Source of the DNA: Streptomyces sp. 378
Lineage (GTDB): Bacteria; Actinomycetota; Actinomycetes; Streptomycetales; Streptomycetaceae
Assembly (NCBI RefSeq): GCF_030124145.1
Contig: NZ_JASKMS010000001.1
Location: forward strand, 434,001-498,000
Reading direction: 5' to 3'
DNA: 64,000 nucleotides
Below are positions 8,390 to 16,482 of this stretch, one piece after another; within the stretch, counting starts at the first letter, position 1, and the number at the start of each line of letters is the position of its first letter. A model generated the notes under the pieces. It was not told where the DNA came from, did not search any database, and was given only the letters and a program-made list of their open reading frames with translations. The position numbers and the translations under genes are program-made.

Positions 8390-9034
8390 ATGACCGAGCC
8401 CGCTGAGCCCGCTGCCCAGCGCCGCCCGCGCAAGCGCGTGAACTACGGGACCGGCCGCGAGGCCCTGCTGAACGCCGCCGTGCGGGTGGTGGCGCGTGGC
8501 GGGCTGCGCAAGCTCACCTACCGGGCGGTCGCGGAGGAGGCGGGCGTCACCCACGGGCTCGTCGTGCACCATTTCGGCTCCCGCGACGCCCTGATCGAGG
8601 AAGCCCTCACCCACGCCATCCGCTCCTCCCTGCGCAGCAGCGCGCTGGAACCCGGCACGGGCGAGGCCGCCGACTTCTCGACCGGGCTGACCGAGATGGT
8701 GGAGTCCGGCCCGGACGCCCAGGCGTTCCAGTACGAGCTGCTCCTGGAGTCCCGGCGCAGGCCGGAGCTGCTGCCGCACCTGCGTGCGCTGTACGACGAG
8801 TACTTCGACGCCACCCGGCGCGAGCTGTCCCAGATGCTGCCCGGGCCGGTGGACCAGGGGCTCTCCCGGATGGTGTTCGCCACCCTGGAGGGGCTCGTTC
8901 TCCACCAGCTCGTGTTCGGTGAGCGCGAGGTCATCGAGGACGCGCTGGACGAGCTGCGCTCGGTGCTGCGGCTGCTCGCGGAGCGGCGGGACGGCGACTC
9001 CGCGGACGGCGACGGCACGTCCTCCGACAGCTGA
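8390..9034 (+). CDS. TetR-family transcriptional regulator
   Basis: 214 aa, N-terminal TetR helix-turn-helix (residues 18-65: LTYRAVAEEAGVTHGLVVHHFGSRDALI) and a ligand-binding C-terminal domain. It follows the FAH gene by 28 bp and probably senses a pathway intermediate. A rival or partner regulator is the MarR protein at 13223, whose own promoter carries the island dyad. The C terminus (DGDGTSSDS) is encoded by the first unit of a 28-bp tandem repeat that runs past the stop, so the tail may vary in length between strains. Confidence 0.9.
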   Translation: MTEPAEPAAQRRPRKRVNYGTGREALLNAAVRVVARGGLRKLTYRAVAEEAGVTHGLVVHHFGSRDALIEEALTHAIRSSLRSSALEPGTGEAADFSTGLTEMVESGPDAQAFQYELLLESRRRPELLPHLRALYDEYFDATRRELSQMLPGPVDQGLSRMVFATLEGLVLHQLVFGEREVIEDALDELRSVLRLLAERRDGDSADGDGTSSDS

Positions 9035-9110
9035 CGGCGACGACGCTTCCTCTGACGGCTGACGGCGACGGCACGTCCTCCGACGGCTGACGGCACGTCC
9101 TCCGACGGCC
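9005..9110. repeat. 28-bp tandem repeat across the tetR stop codon
   Basis: Three 28-bp units begin at 9005, 9033 and 9061, and a shortened 22-bp unit at 9089. Each starts GACGGC and ends TCCGAC(A/G)GC(T/C) or close to it. The period is not a multiple of three. The first unit encodes the last TetR residues, and TGA stops recur at unit junctions. Confidence 0.85.
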
Positions 9111-9301
9111 GACGGCGGCCGAGCCGTGCCCGCGGGACGGCCGAGGCCGCCCTCCCCCGCTCGCCACCCGCCCTGAGCACACTTCCGCCCGGCCCGAGCA
9201 CCCCCTCGATCACAGCCGCGTGAGTCCTCCGCGGCCGGACCGGAATCTCTCCACGCACCCCCTTGCCAAACGGATAGTTCCACTCCACGATGAGGCAACT
9301 C

Positions 9302-9315
9302 GTTTGGCCTGAAAC
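9302..9315. promoter_or_regulatory. Operator-like dyad, copy 3 (permease promoter)
   Basis: GTTTG-GCCT-GAAAC, with flanking C and G extending the symmetry to CGTTT...AAACG, 31 bp before the permease GTG. A further half-site GCCAAACG lies at 9265-9272. Possible -35 TTGCCA (9263) precedes it. Confidence 0.6.
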
Positions 9316-9346
9316 GACCATCCCTCTCCCCTGGCAGGTGATCCGA

Positions 9347-10807
9347 GTGGACAGTCAGACGGTCTCCAGAGAGCAGACCGCGCGGGACACATCCACCGCA
9401 GGCAAGCTCAAGCCCAACGCGCTCGGCGTGCTGGGCATCCTCTTCTTCGTCCTCTCCGCCCAGGCGCCGCTCACCGGCATCGCCGGAGCGGTCCCGATCG
9501 CCGTCGCGCTGGGCAACGGGCCGGGCGCGCCCGCCGCCTACGCGGTGGCGGGCGCGGTGATCCTGCTGTTCTCGGTCGGCTTCGTCGCCATGGGCCGCCA
9601 TGTCGTGGACGCCGGCGCCTTCTACATGTACATCGGCAAAGGGCTGGGCCGGACCACCAGTGTCGGCAGCGCGGGGGTCGCGCTCTTCGCGTACTGCACC
9701 ATCCAGGCCGCCATGTACGGGCTGTACGGGTCCATCGTGAGCGGTCTGGTCGCCGCCCACACGGGGCTCGACCTGCCGTGGTGGGCCTGGGCGCTGGCCA
9801 CGATGGCGATCGTGCAGGCGCTCGGCGCGGCCGGTGTCGAGATGGGCGCCAAGGTGCTCGCGGTCTTCGTCCTGGCGGAGTTCAGCATCCTGCTGGCCTT
9901 CGGCCTGGTCACGCTGCTCAAGGGAGGCGGGCCCGAAGGGCTCGGCCTGGCCGACAGCTTCTCGGCGGGCGCCGCCCTGCAGGGCGCTCCGGGCGTGGCC
10001 GTGATGTTCGCCGTGGCCTCCATGTTCGGGTTCGAGGCCACCGCGATCTACGGCGAGGAGGCGCGCGAGCCGCGCAGGACCGTCCCGCGGGCCACATACC
10101 TGGCGGTCGCCGTGGTCACGGGTTTCTTCGCCCTGACGTCCTGGATGCTGGTGTCCTCGTACGGCGCCGGCGAGGCCGCCGGGGCCGCGGGCAAGGCGCT
10201 GGAGAGCGGGGACTCGACCGGCTTCGTCTTCGCGCCGATCGCGGCGGAGTTCGGCGGCTGGGTCAACGACGTGCTGCCGGTCCTGCTCGCCACCTCCCTC
10301 TTCGCCGGCGTCCTCGCCTTCCACAACTCCGCCAACCGCTACCTGTTCTCACTCGGCCGCGACCGACTGCTGCCCCGTCGGCTCTGCACGCTCAACCGCC
10401 GCCACGCGCCCTGGACCGCCGGCTGTGTGCAGACGGTCGTCGCCGTGGCCCTCGTCGCCCCGTTCGCCCTGGCCGGCAAGGACCCCGTGCTGACCCTCTT
10501 CTCCTGGTTCAGCGGCGTCGCCGTCCTGGCGATGATGCTCCTGTACCTGCTGACCTCGGTGTCCGTGGTGGTCTTCTTCCGCCGTGAGCGCCTGGACACC
10601 CGCCTCTGGAACACGCTGATCGCCCCGGTCCTGGGCGCCGTCGGCCTCGTGGGCGCGATCTGGCTGATCCTGGACAACTTCACCACGCTCATCGGAGGTG
10701 AGCGCGGCACGGCCGTGTGGCTCGCGGCCTCGGTCCCGGTGGTCATGGCACTGGGCGTCGTCACCGCACGGGTGACGCGCCGGGCCGGGACCGCCGTCGA
10801 CGACTGA
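9347..10807 (+). CDS. APC-superfamily amino acid/amine permease
   Basis: 486 aa membrane transporter with about 12 hydrophobic helices. The first (NALGVLGILFFVLSAQAPLTGIAG) carries the glycine-rich unwound TM1 of the APC fold, and FGFEATAIYGEEAREPRRTVP is the usual TM6/loop signature. The GTG at 9347 with AGGTGA upstream was preferred over an earlier in-frame ATG that overlaps the operator. It is the first gene of the permease-puuC-puuD operon, so its substrate is probably the amine handled by this island. Specificity cannot be read from sequence. Confidence 0.9.
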   Translation: MDSQTVSREQTARDTSTAGKLKPNALGVLGILFFVLSAQAPLTGIAGAVPIAVALGNGPGAPAAYAVAGAVILLFSVGFVAMGRHVVDAGAFYMYIGKGLGRTTSVGSAGVALFAYCTIQAAMYGLYGSIVSGLVAAHTGLDLPWWAWALATMAIVQALGAAGVEMGAKVLAVFVLAEFSILLAFGLVTLLKGGGPEGLGLADSFSAGAALQGAPGVAVMFAVASMFGFEATAIYGEEAREPRRTVPRATYLAVAVVTGFFALTSWMLVSSYGAGEAAGAAGKALESGDSTGFVFAPIAAEFGGWVNDVLPVLLATSLFAGVLAFHNSANRYLFSLGRDRLLPRRLCTLNRRHAPWTAGCVQTVVAVALVAPFALAGKDPVLTLFSWFSGVAVLAMMLLYLLTSVSVVVFFRRERLDTRLWNTLIAPVLGAVGLVGAIWLILDNFTTLIGGERGTAVWLAASVPVVMALGVVTARVTRRAGTAVDD

Positions 10808-10889
10808 CCGTGCGACCGCCTCCAGCGCAGGCCCGGCGGCTGCCCCGAGGGCTGCGCCGGAGGCACGGCAGCACACTCACCGCCGTACC

Positions 10890-10903
10890 GTTTGATCCCA
10901 AAT
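10890..10903. promoter_or_regulatory. Operator-like dyad, copy 4 (puuC upstream)
   Basis: GTTTG-ATCC-CAAAT lies in the 134-bp gap between the permease and the PuuC-like gene, 39 bp before the ATG. It suggests a second, separately controlled promoter inside the operon. Confidence 0.5.
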
Positions 10904-10941
10904 CACATGACTCGCATCACGGATCTGGCCTGGAGGTTCAC

Positions 10942-12432
10942 ATGCCGGCTGTCACCCATGACGAGTGGCTCCGCCGTGCCAAGACGCTGGAGGTGCCCGG
11001 CGCGCACCACATCGACGGCGCCGACGAGGCCGGCTCGGGCAGCACGTTCCCGGTCGTCTCGCCCCGTGACGGCCGGGTCGTCGCCGAGGTCGCCGACGCC
11101 GGACCCGCCGAGGTGAACGCGGCCGTCGCCGCCGCCCGGCGGGCCTTCGACTCGGGACCGTGGCCGCGCCTTGCGCCCGCCGAGCGCGGCCGGGCGCTGC
11201 TGCGGATCGCCGAGCTTCTCGAAGACCGACGCGAGTCGCTGGCCCTGACGGTGAGCCTGGAGATGGGCAAGCCCATCACCGACGCGTACGACATCGAACT
11301 GCGCGCCGTCATCAGCACGTTCCGCTGGTACGGGCAACTGGCGGACAAGCTCACCGACGAGTCGCCGCACACCCCGTCGGACGCGCTCGCGCTGGTCACC
11401 CGGGAGCCGGCCGGTGTCGTCGGCGCGGTGGTCCCGTGGAACTTCCCGCTGACGCTGGCGGGCTGGAAAGTCGCCCCGGCACTGGCCGCCGGCTGCACGG
11501 TCGTCCTGAAGCCTTCCGAGAACTCGCCGCTGTCCGCGCTGCTGCTGGGACGGATCGCCACCGAGGCCGGGCTGCCGCCGGGCGTGCTCAACGTCGTGGG
11601 CGGCGACGGGCCGGTGGCCGGGCGGGCCCTCGGCCTGCATCCCGATGTCGACGTTCTCGCCTTCACCGGGTCCACCGCCGTCGGCCGGCACTTCCTCCGT
11701 TACGCCGCCGACTCCAACCTCAAGCGGGTCTGGCTGGAGTTGGGCGGCAAGTCGCCGAACATCATCCTTCCCGACGCTCCCGACCTTCAGAAGGCCGCCG
11801 CCACCGCGGCCTGGGGCATCTTCTTCAACCAGGGCGAGATGTGCACCGCGCCCTCCCGGCTGCTCGTCCACTCCTCGATCGCGGAACGTGTCACCGAGGC
11901 GGTCGTCCGGCGGGCCCGGGAACTGCGCGTCGGTGATCCCCTCGACCCCGCCACGGAGATGGGCGCCCTGGTCGGCGAGAGTCACCTGGAGCGCGTACTG
12001 GACCACATCCGGCACGGAGTCGACGAGGGCGCGCGCCTGCGTACCGGGGGCTCGCGGGTGCTTCCGGACACCGGCGGCAGCTTCCTGCAGCCCACCGTGT
12101 TCGACCAGGTCGGCCCCGGCGCCCGGCTGGCCCGCGAGGAGATCTTCGGCCCGGTGCTGTCCGTGCTCACCTTCGACGACGTGCACGAGGCGGTACGGCT
12201 GGCCAACGGGACCGAGTACGGACTCGCCGCCGGCCTGTGGACCTCCGACCTGTCCACCGCGCACCAGGTCTCGCGGTCCCTCAGGGCCGGAACAGTGTGG
12301 GTCAACTGCTACGAGGAGGGCGACCTGACCGTGCCCTTCGGAGGCATGAAGCAGTCGGGCAACGGCCGCGACAAGTCCGCGCACGCCCTGGAGAAGTACA
12401 CCGAGCTCAAGACCACCTGGATGCAGCTGTGA
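10942..12432 (+). CDS. puuC: Gamma-glutamyl-aminoaldehyde dehydrogenase (PuuC-like)
   Basis: NAD(P)-dependent ALDH, 496 aa. Motifs are PWNFPLTLAGWK, FTGSTAVGR, WLELGGKSPN (Glu) and NQGEMCTAPSR (catalytic Cys). The C terminus GMKQSGNGRDKSAHALEKYTEL is strikingly like E. coli PuuC, which oxidises gamma-glutamyl-gamma-aminobutyraldehyde. ATG at 10942 has GGAGG upstream. It overlaps the PuuD-like gene by GTGA. Together with the GS-like enzyme it supplies steps 1, 3 and 4 of a Puu-type route; a PuuB-type oxidase is not seen in the window. Confidence 0.85.
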   Translation: MPAVTHDEWLRRAKTLEVPGAHHIDGADEAGSGSTFPVVSPRDGRVVAEVADAGPAEVNAAVAAARRAFDSGPWPRLAPAERGRALLRIAELLEDRRESLALTVSLEMGKPITDAYDIELRAVISTFRWYGQLADKLTDESPHTPSDALALVTREPAGVVGAVVPWNFPLTLAGWKVAPALAAGCTVVLKPSENSPLSALLLGRIATEAGLPPGVLNVVGGDGPVAGRALGLHPDVDVLAFTGSTAVGRHFLRYAADSNLKRVWLELGGKSPNIILPDAPDLQKAAATAAWGIFFNQGEMCTAPSRLLVHSSIAERVTEAVVRRARELRVGDPLDPATEMGALVGESHLERVLDHIRHGVDEGARLRTGGSRVLPDTGGSFLQPTVFDQVGPGARLAREEIFGPVLSVLTFDDVHEAVRLANGTEYGLAAGLWTSDLSTAHQVSRSLRAGTVWVNCYEEGDLTVPFGGMKQSGNGRDKSAHALEKYTELKTTWMQL

Positions 12433-13190
12433 CCCGTACCTCCAGGCCACGACCCGGGACCCGTACCCCCGGGAGACCGCTCATCGCGATCCCCGCCCGC
12501 TTCTCCGCCACCACCTCGGCGCTGCGGTACGCCGCCGAGGTCAACGCCCGCGCGCTCGTCGAGGCGGTGTGGCGGGCCGGCGGCGAACCGGCGACGATCC
12601 ACCCGCACGCACCGGGCGGCACCGCCGACCCCGCCGAGGTCGCCGCGCGTCTGGCCCGCTTCGACGGTGTGCTGCTGCCGGGCGGTGGCGACCTCGCCCC
12701 GCACCGCTACGGCCACACCTTCGGCGACGTCCACGAGAGCGTGTACGACGTCGACGACGAACAGGACGGCTTCGACCTCGAAGTCGTCCGGCGGACCCTG
12801 GACTTGGGCCTTCCCCTGCTGGCGGTCTGCCGCGGCCTCCAGGTCGTCAACGTCGCGCTCGGGGGCACCCTGGAGCAGGACATGGGCGGACCGGAACGCG
12901 CGCACCGGCACCTGGTGCACGCCGTCGCGCTGAAACCGGGGTCGGGCGTGGCGCGGGCCGCGCGGGCGGAGAAGGTCGACGTGTCCTGCTACCACCACCA
13001 GCGGATCGACCGGATCGGCGCGGGTCTGCGCGTGACCGCCACGGCGGTGGACGGCACGGTCGAGGCGCTCGAACTTCCGGACGCCCGGGGCTGGTTCACG
13101 GCCGTTCAGTGGCACCCCGAGGACACCGCGCACGAGGATGTGGCGCAGCGGGGCCTGTTCGACGCGCTGGTGCGTGCCGCCCGGGAGTGA
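12429..13190 (+). CDS. puuD: Gamma-glutamyl-amine hydrolase (PuuD-like, class I GATase)
   Basis: 253 aa, the same length as E. coli PuuD. It has the class I glutamine-amidotransferase triad: Cys134 in LLAVCRGLQVVN, and the His and Glu of VQWHPED near the C terminus. PuuD releases glutamate from gamma-glutamyl products, so it would recycle the glutamate used by the GS-like enzyme. The GTG start overlaps the puuC stop (GTGA). In aniline degraders an analogous GS-like plus GATase pair acts on gamma-glutamylanilide, an alternative for this island. Confidence 0.87.
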   Translation: MTRTSRPRPGTRTPGRPLIAIPARFSATTSALRYAAEVNARALVEAVWRAGGEPATIHPHAPGGTADPAEVAARLARFDGVLLPGGGDLAPHRYGHTFGDVHESVYDVDDEQDGFDLEVVRRTLDLGLPLLAVCRGLQVVNVALGGTLEQDMGGPERAHRHLVHAVALKPGSGVARAARAEKVDVSCYHHQRIDRIGAGLRVTATAVDGTVEALELPDARGWFTAVQWHPEDTAHEDVAQRGLFDALVRAARE

Positions 13191-13222
13191 CTCGGAGTGC
13201 CCCGGAAGCGCAGGCGGCGGTG

Positions 13223-13807
13223 TCAGGCGGCGGTGTCAGGCTTGGGGCGACGGCCACTGCGGCGCGGTGTGGGCTCGGCCCCGTCCAGCAGAGTGCGGCG
13301 GCGCTCCTCGCCGTGCTCCTCGACCTGGATCACGACACTGCGCAGCCCCTCCGCGAGCTGTCGGCAGTCCGCGTCGCTGAGCCGCCCCGTGACGAACGCC
13401 TCCTCCTCGTTGAAGGCCGGAAACACGCGCCGCATGAGCTCCTCGCCCTCGTCGGTGAGGCTGAGCAGAACCAGCCGGCCGTCGGAGGGGTGGCCGGCCC
13501 GCCGCAGCAGCCCACGGGACTCCAGCGTGCGGGCCACGCCGGTGAGGGTCCCCTTGGAGATCCCCGCCTCCTCCGCCACGTGCCGGGTCTCCGACTCGCC
13601 CCACACCCAGACCACCCACAGCACGACGAAGGCCGTCCAGGTCAGATCGGAGCCGCGCAGTACGGAGTTCTCCAGGTGCTGGCGCACCGCCGAGGCGGCC
13701 CGGTAGATGTTGGCCACGGCCGCCATCTGGTCCCGGCGGATCGGGATGCCGCCGAGCTTCGCCGCGGCGAGCTTCTCGGCTTCGGTGATGGATCGCTGGC
13801 CGGGCAC
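13223..13807 (-). CDS. MarR-family regulator, likely controller of the island
   Basis: 194 aa winged-helix protein. The DNA-binding part is near residues 62-115 (TRHVAEEAGISKGTLTGVARTLESRGLLRR, then the wing with DGRLVLLSLTDEG). The GTG start with AGGAG six bases upstream was preferred to a longer upstream reading. It faces the catabolic operons convergently. A copy of the island dyad (13861-13874) lies 54 bp upstream of its start, consistent with autorepression and with it being the protein that binds all five copies. That assignment is inferred; the TetR at 8390 is the alternative. Confidence 0.88.
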   Translation of the reverse strand: MPGQRSITEAEKLAAAKLGGIPIRRDQMAAVANIYRAASAVRQHLENSVLRGSDLTWTAFVVLWVVWVWGESETRHVAEEAGISKGTLTGVARTLESRGLLRRAGHPSDGRLVLLSLTDEGEELMRRVFPAFNEEEAFVTGRLSDADCRQLAEGLRSVVIQVEEHGEERRRTLLDGAEPTPRRSGRRPKPDTAA

Positions 13808-13860
13808 GGGGGCTCCTTCGATTTCCTCGGCTGACCGGGACAGCTTGTTCCGGTTCGGTC

Positions 13861-13874
13861 GTTCGGACTCAAAT
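13861..13874. promoter_or_regulatory. Operator-like dyad, copy 5 (marR promoter)
   Basis: GTTCG-GACT-CAAAT matches the GTTTG-N4-CAAAC consensus at 8 of 10 arm positions and keeps the 4-bp spacer. It sits upstream of the minus-strand marR gene. Confidence 0.5.
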
Positions 13875-13997
13875 TGTACGGAGACGGAGATGCGGCCGGC
13901 GGTCGGAGCCGCACGTCTCCTCACCACCGACCGCACCCGCGGCACGGCAGCCGAGCCCCGGCGACGACTCGGCGCGCTCACGGTCCCGGAGGCGGTG

Positions 13998-14114
13998 TCA
14001 GACCTTCTCGACACTCACGCGCGGATGCCCGGCGGCGAGCAGTCCGATGCCCTCCACGTCGGAGGCCAGGATCGCGTAGATAGATGTCCGGTGAACGGAT
14101 CTCGGGCTCCGCAT
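13998..14114 (-). pseudogene. Coding-like remnant, unknown family
   Basis: A 38-codon open frame from an ATG at 14114 ends SIYAILASDVEGIGLLAAG then HPRVSVEKV. The acidic/hydrophobic patterning looks like a genuine protein C terminus rather than random GC-rich frame. No ribosome site is seen and sequence further upstream does not continue in frame. I do not recognise the family. The rest of the 13808-14411 gap holds only operator copy 5 and the symporter leader. Confidence 0.25.
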
Positions 14115-14411
14115 AACGGTCCGATATCGCTCGCTGGCATTTTCGACGGTAACTGCGCGTCATGTGACTTGCATCACTAAAGCCTCGGCAGAAACCGTGG
14201 TAGAACTGCGCAACTCCGCAGGTAGCACCGCTCGACGCCGCCACGCGGAGCGGTCGGCATGCACCGGCATCACAACCAGGGTGATCACGATCCGCATCCA
14301 AGGACAGCCCACTCAGCGTCGCCGATCGGACAACGGCGTTCGTTCCGAGACCGCACATCGACCGGCGGCACTTCCCCTGTGCCCCGGGCTCGCACCATCG
14401 AGGTAGCCACT

Positions 14412-15950
14412 GTGTCACTCGACTCCGTCACCCAGAACATCGACGAAGCCGTCAGCGATTTCTTCGAACCGATAGCCGACTGGCTCGGGAAAGTCGTCTT
14501 CTATGCGGTTCCCGTCGGCGGAACGGACCTTCCCCTCATCGTCGCCTGGCTCGTCGTCGCCGGTCTGGTCTTCACCGGCTGGTTCGGGTTCGTGCAGGTC
14601 CGCAAGTTCAGACTCGCGCTCGACGTGGTGCGCGGGAAGTACGACGAGAAGGGGTCGGCCGGCGAGGTCAACCACTTCCAGGCGCTGACCGCCGCCGTCT
14701 CCGGCACGGTCGGCCTCGGAAACATCGCGGGTGTGGCCGTCGCCGTCTCCATCGGCGGACCGGGCGCGACGTTCTGGATGATCCTGTGCGGTCTGCTCGG
14801 CATGGCCTCCAAGTTCGTCGAGGTCACCCTCGGCGTGAAGTACCGCGAGGTGCACGCCGACGGCACCGTCTCCGGCGGCCCGATGCACTACCTGCCCAAG
14901 GGCCTCAAGGAGCGCTTCGGCAGCGGCGGCGCCAAGCTCGGCAAGGTGCTCGCCGTCCTGGCCTCGATCATGATCCTCTTCTTCGGTCTGTTCGGCGGCA
15001 ACCTGTTCCAGACCAACCAGAGCTACGCGCAGATCTCCTCGACCTTCGGCGGCGAGGACGGCTTCCTGGCCTCCTCCGCCGGTGCCGTCCTCTTCGGCCT
15101 GGTCGTCTCCGCGCTGGTCGGTCTCGTGCTGCTCGGCGGCATCCGCTCCATCGCCTCGGTCACCAGCCGGCTGGTGCCCGCGATGGCCGCCATCTACATC
15201 GTGGCCTGCCTGGTCGTCATCCTGGGCAACGTCACCGCGGTGCCGGACGCCTTCCAGGAAATCCTGCGGGGCGCCTTCGAGGCCGACGGCGTCGCCGGCG
15301 GTGTGCTCGGTGCCCTGATCATCGGTTTCCAGCGCGCCGCGTTCTCCAACGAGGCCGGTCTCGGCTCCGCCCCGATCGCCCACTCCGCGGTCAAGACCAA
15401 GCACCCCGCCAGCGAGGGTCTGGTCGCCCTGCTGGAGCCGTTCATCGACACCGTCGTCATCTGCACGATGACCGCGCTGACCATCGTCATCGCCGACCCG
15501 GCCAGCTGGGCCGAGGCCCGCGCGGGCGAGAGCATCGGCGGCGTCACCATCACCTCCGACGCCTTCGAGACCGTGCTGCCCTGGTTCCCGGCCGTGCTCA
15601 CGATCGCGGTGCTGCTGTTCGCCTTCTCCACGATCCTGACCTGGGGCTACTACGGCCTCAAGGCCTGGTCGTACCTGTTCGGCAAGAGCAAGGTCAGCGA
15701 GACCGTCTTCAAGGCCGTCTGGAGCCTGTTCGTGATCCTGGGCTCCCTGATGTCCCTCGACTCGCTGATCAGCCTCGCCGACTCCGCGCTCTTCCTGCTG
15801 TCGGTGTTCAACATCATCGGCCTGTACCTGCTCGCCCCCGTCGTCAAGCGCGAGCTCAACTCCTTCCTGGAGTTCGTCCGCGCCCGCAAGGCCGGTGAGA
15901 TCAGCGACGACGGCGACGAAGACCAGGAGTCGGTGAAGACCACCATCTGA
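14412..15950 (+). CDS. Sodium:alanine/glycine symporter (AGCS family)
   Basis: 512 aa, about 10-11 transmembrane helices. The AGCS signatures GTVGLGNIAGVAVA with GGPGATFWM (early helices) and RAAFSNEAGLGSAPIAHSA (mid-protein) are plain. It imports alanine or glycine with sodium at the cytoplasmic membrane. The GTG start at 14412 follows a weak GAGG; earlier in-frame starts lie in non-coding-like sequence. It is monocistronic, with a long upstream gap and a large inverted repeat after the stop. Confidence 0.9.
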   Translation: MSLDSVTQNIDEAVSDFFEPIADWLGKVVFYAVPVGGTDLPLIVAWLVVAGLVFTGWFGFVQVRKFRLALDVVRGKYDEKGSAGEVNHFQALTAAVSGTVGLGNIAGVAVAVSIGGPGATFWMILCGLLGMASKFVEVTLGVKYREVHADGTVSGGPMHYLPKGLKERFGSGGAKLGKVLAVLASIMILFFGLFGGNLFQTNQSYAQISSTFGGEDGFLASSAGAVLFGLVVSALVGLVLLGGIRSIASVTSRLVPAMAAIYIVACLVVILGNVTAVPDAFQEILRGAFEADGVAGGVLGALIIGFQRAAFSNEAGLGSAPIAHSAVKTKHPASEGLVALLEPFIDTVVICTMTALTIVIADPASWAEARAGESIGGVTITSDAFETVLPWFPAVLTIAVLLFAFSTILTWGYYGLKAWSYLFGKSKVSETVFKAVWSLFVILGSLMSLDSLISLADSALFLLSVFNIIGLYLLAPVVKRELNSFLEFVRARKAGEISDDGDEDQESVKTTI

Positions 15951-15973
15951 CCGCTCCCGGCGACCCGGCTCCG

Positions 15974-16020
15974 GTACGGGCCCGTACTCACCTCGCGCCT
16001 TGGTGGGTACGGGCCCGTAC
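15974..16020. terminator. Double-palindrome stem-loop after the symporter
   Basis: The 14-bp palindrome GTACGGGCCCGTAC occurs twice (15974-15987 and 16007-16020), separated by TCACC...GGTGG, so the whole can fold into one long stem. It probably ends symporter transcription. There is no U-tract. Confidence 0.6.
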
Positions 16021-16448
16021 GCCTGCCGTGGCCTGGAAGCGGACACCCCCGAGCCCGGGGTGCAGCGCCTGAATCCGATGCATTGCGATCCTTTCCTCCG
16101 GCCACCCGTCGACCGTGACGGGTCGGCAGGCCCTGAACTGGGGCATCAGTAGCGGGAGAACACCCCGAGCTCCGCGAGTTTGGGAAACCGTAGGAGCCGG
16201 CCGGTGCCCGAGTTCCGGTGCAAGTGCACAAAGATCCGGCCGGTACGCCGTCAATGTGACCGTCGGGGCCTTCCGGGTGCCGACGAAGCTCCCGGCGGCC
16301 GGCGGGGAAGCGGACGGAAACGCACGCTCGAGACCTTGAGGGGCATCACCGCCCGGCCTCACGGGCGGCGACGCGGCCGGAGGCCGCTTCCCGGACACGA
16401 GCCCCGCCCGGTACTCGAACGGGACGCGTGTGACCGCGGTTTCGCGAG

Positions 16449-16482
16449 CAGAGCGCGAGTTCGATTCTCGTCACCCGCTTCA
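16449..16482 (+). pseudogene. tRNA-Gly 3'-end remnant (possible att site)
   Basis: The T-arm GCGAG-TTCGATT-CTCGT is followed by the acceptor strand CACCCGC, a T discriminator and TCA. This matches the 3' end of streptomycete tRNA-Gly (acceptor GCGGGTG/CACCCGC) with CCA changed to TCA. No D-arm, anticodon arm or 5' acceptor strand lies upstream. Such 3' fragments are typical scars of integrative elements that use tRNA 3' ends as attachment sites. The remaining 15951-16814 gap shows only a degenerate AACCC/GGTT hairpin just downstream and nothing coding. Confidence 0.55.

Noticed and set aside
13808..14014. N-terminal extension of the MarR protein up to 14014
   Set aside because: The extension is Arg/Ser-rich, crosses the operator-like dyad, and a GTG with a good ribosome site lies at 13807.
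14415..16046. A 543-codon minus-strand frame opposite the symporter
   Set aside because: Asp/Glu/Gly-rich shadow of the AGCS gene, with no domain or ribosome site.
16449..16482. A complete tRNA gene
   Set aside because: Only the T-arm and 3' acceptor strand exist; no matching 5' acceptor, D-arm or anticodon arm lies upstream.
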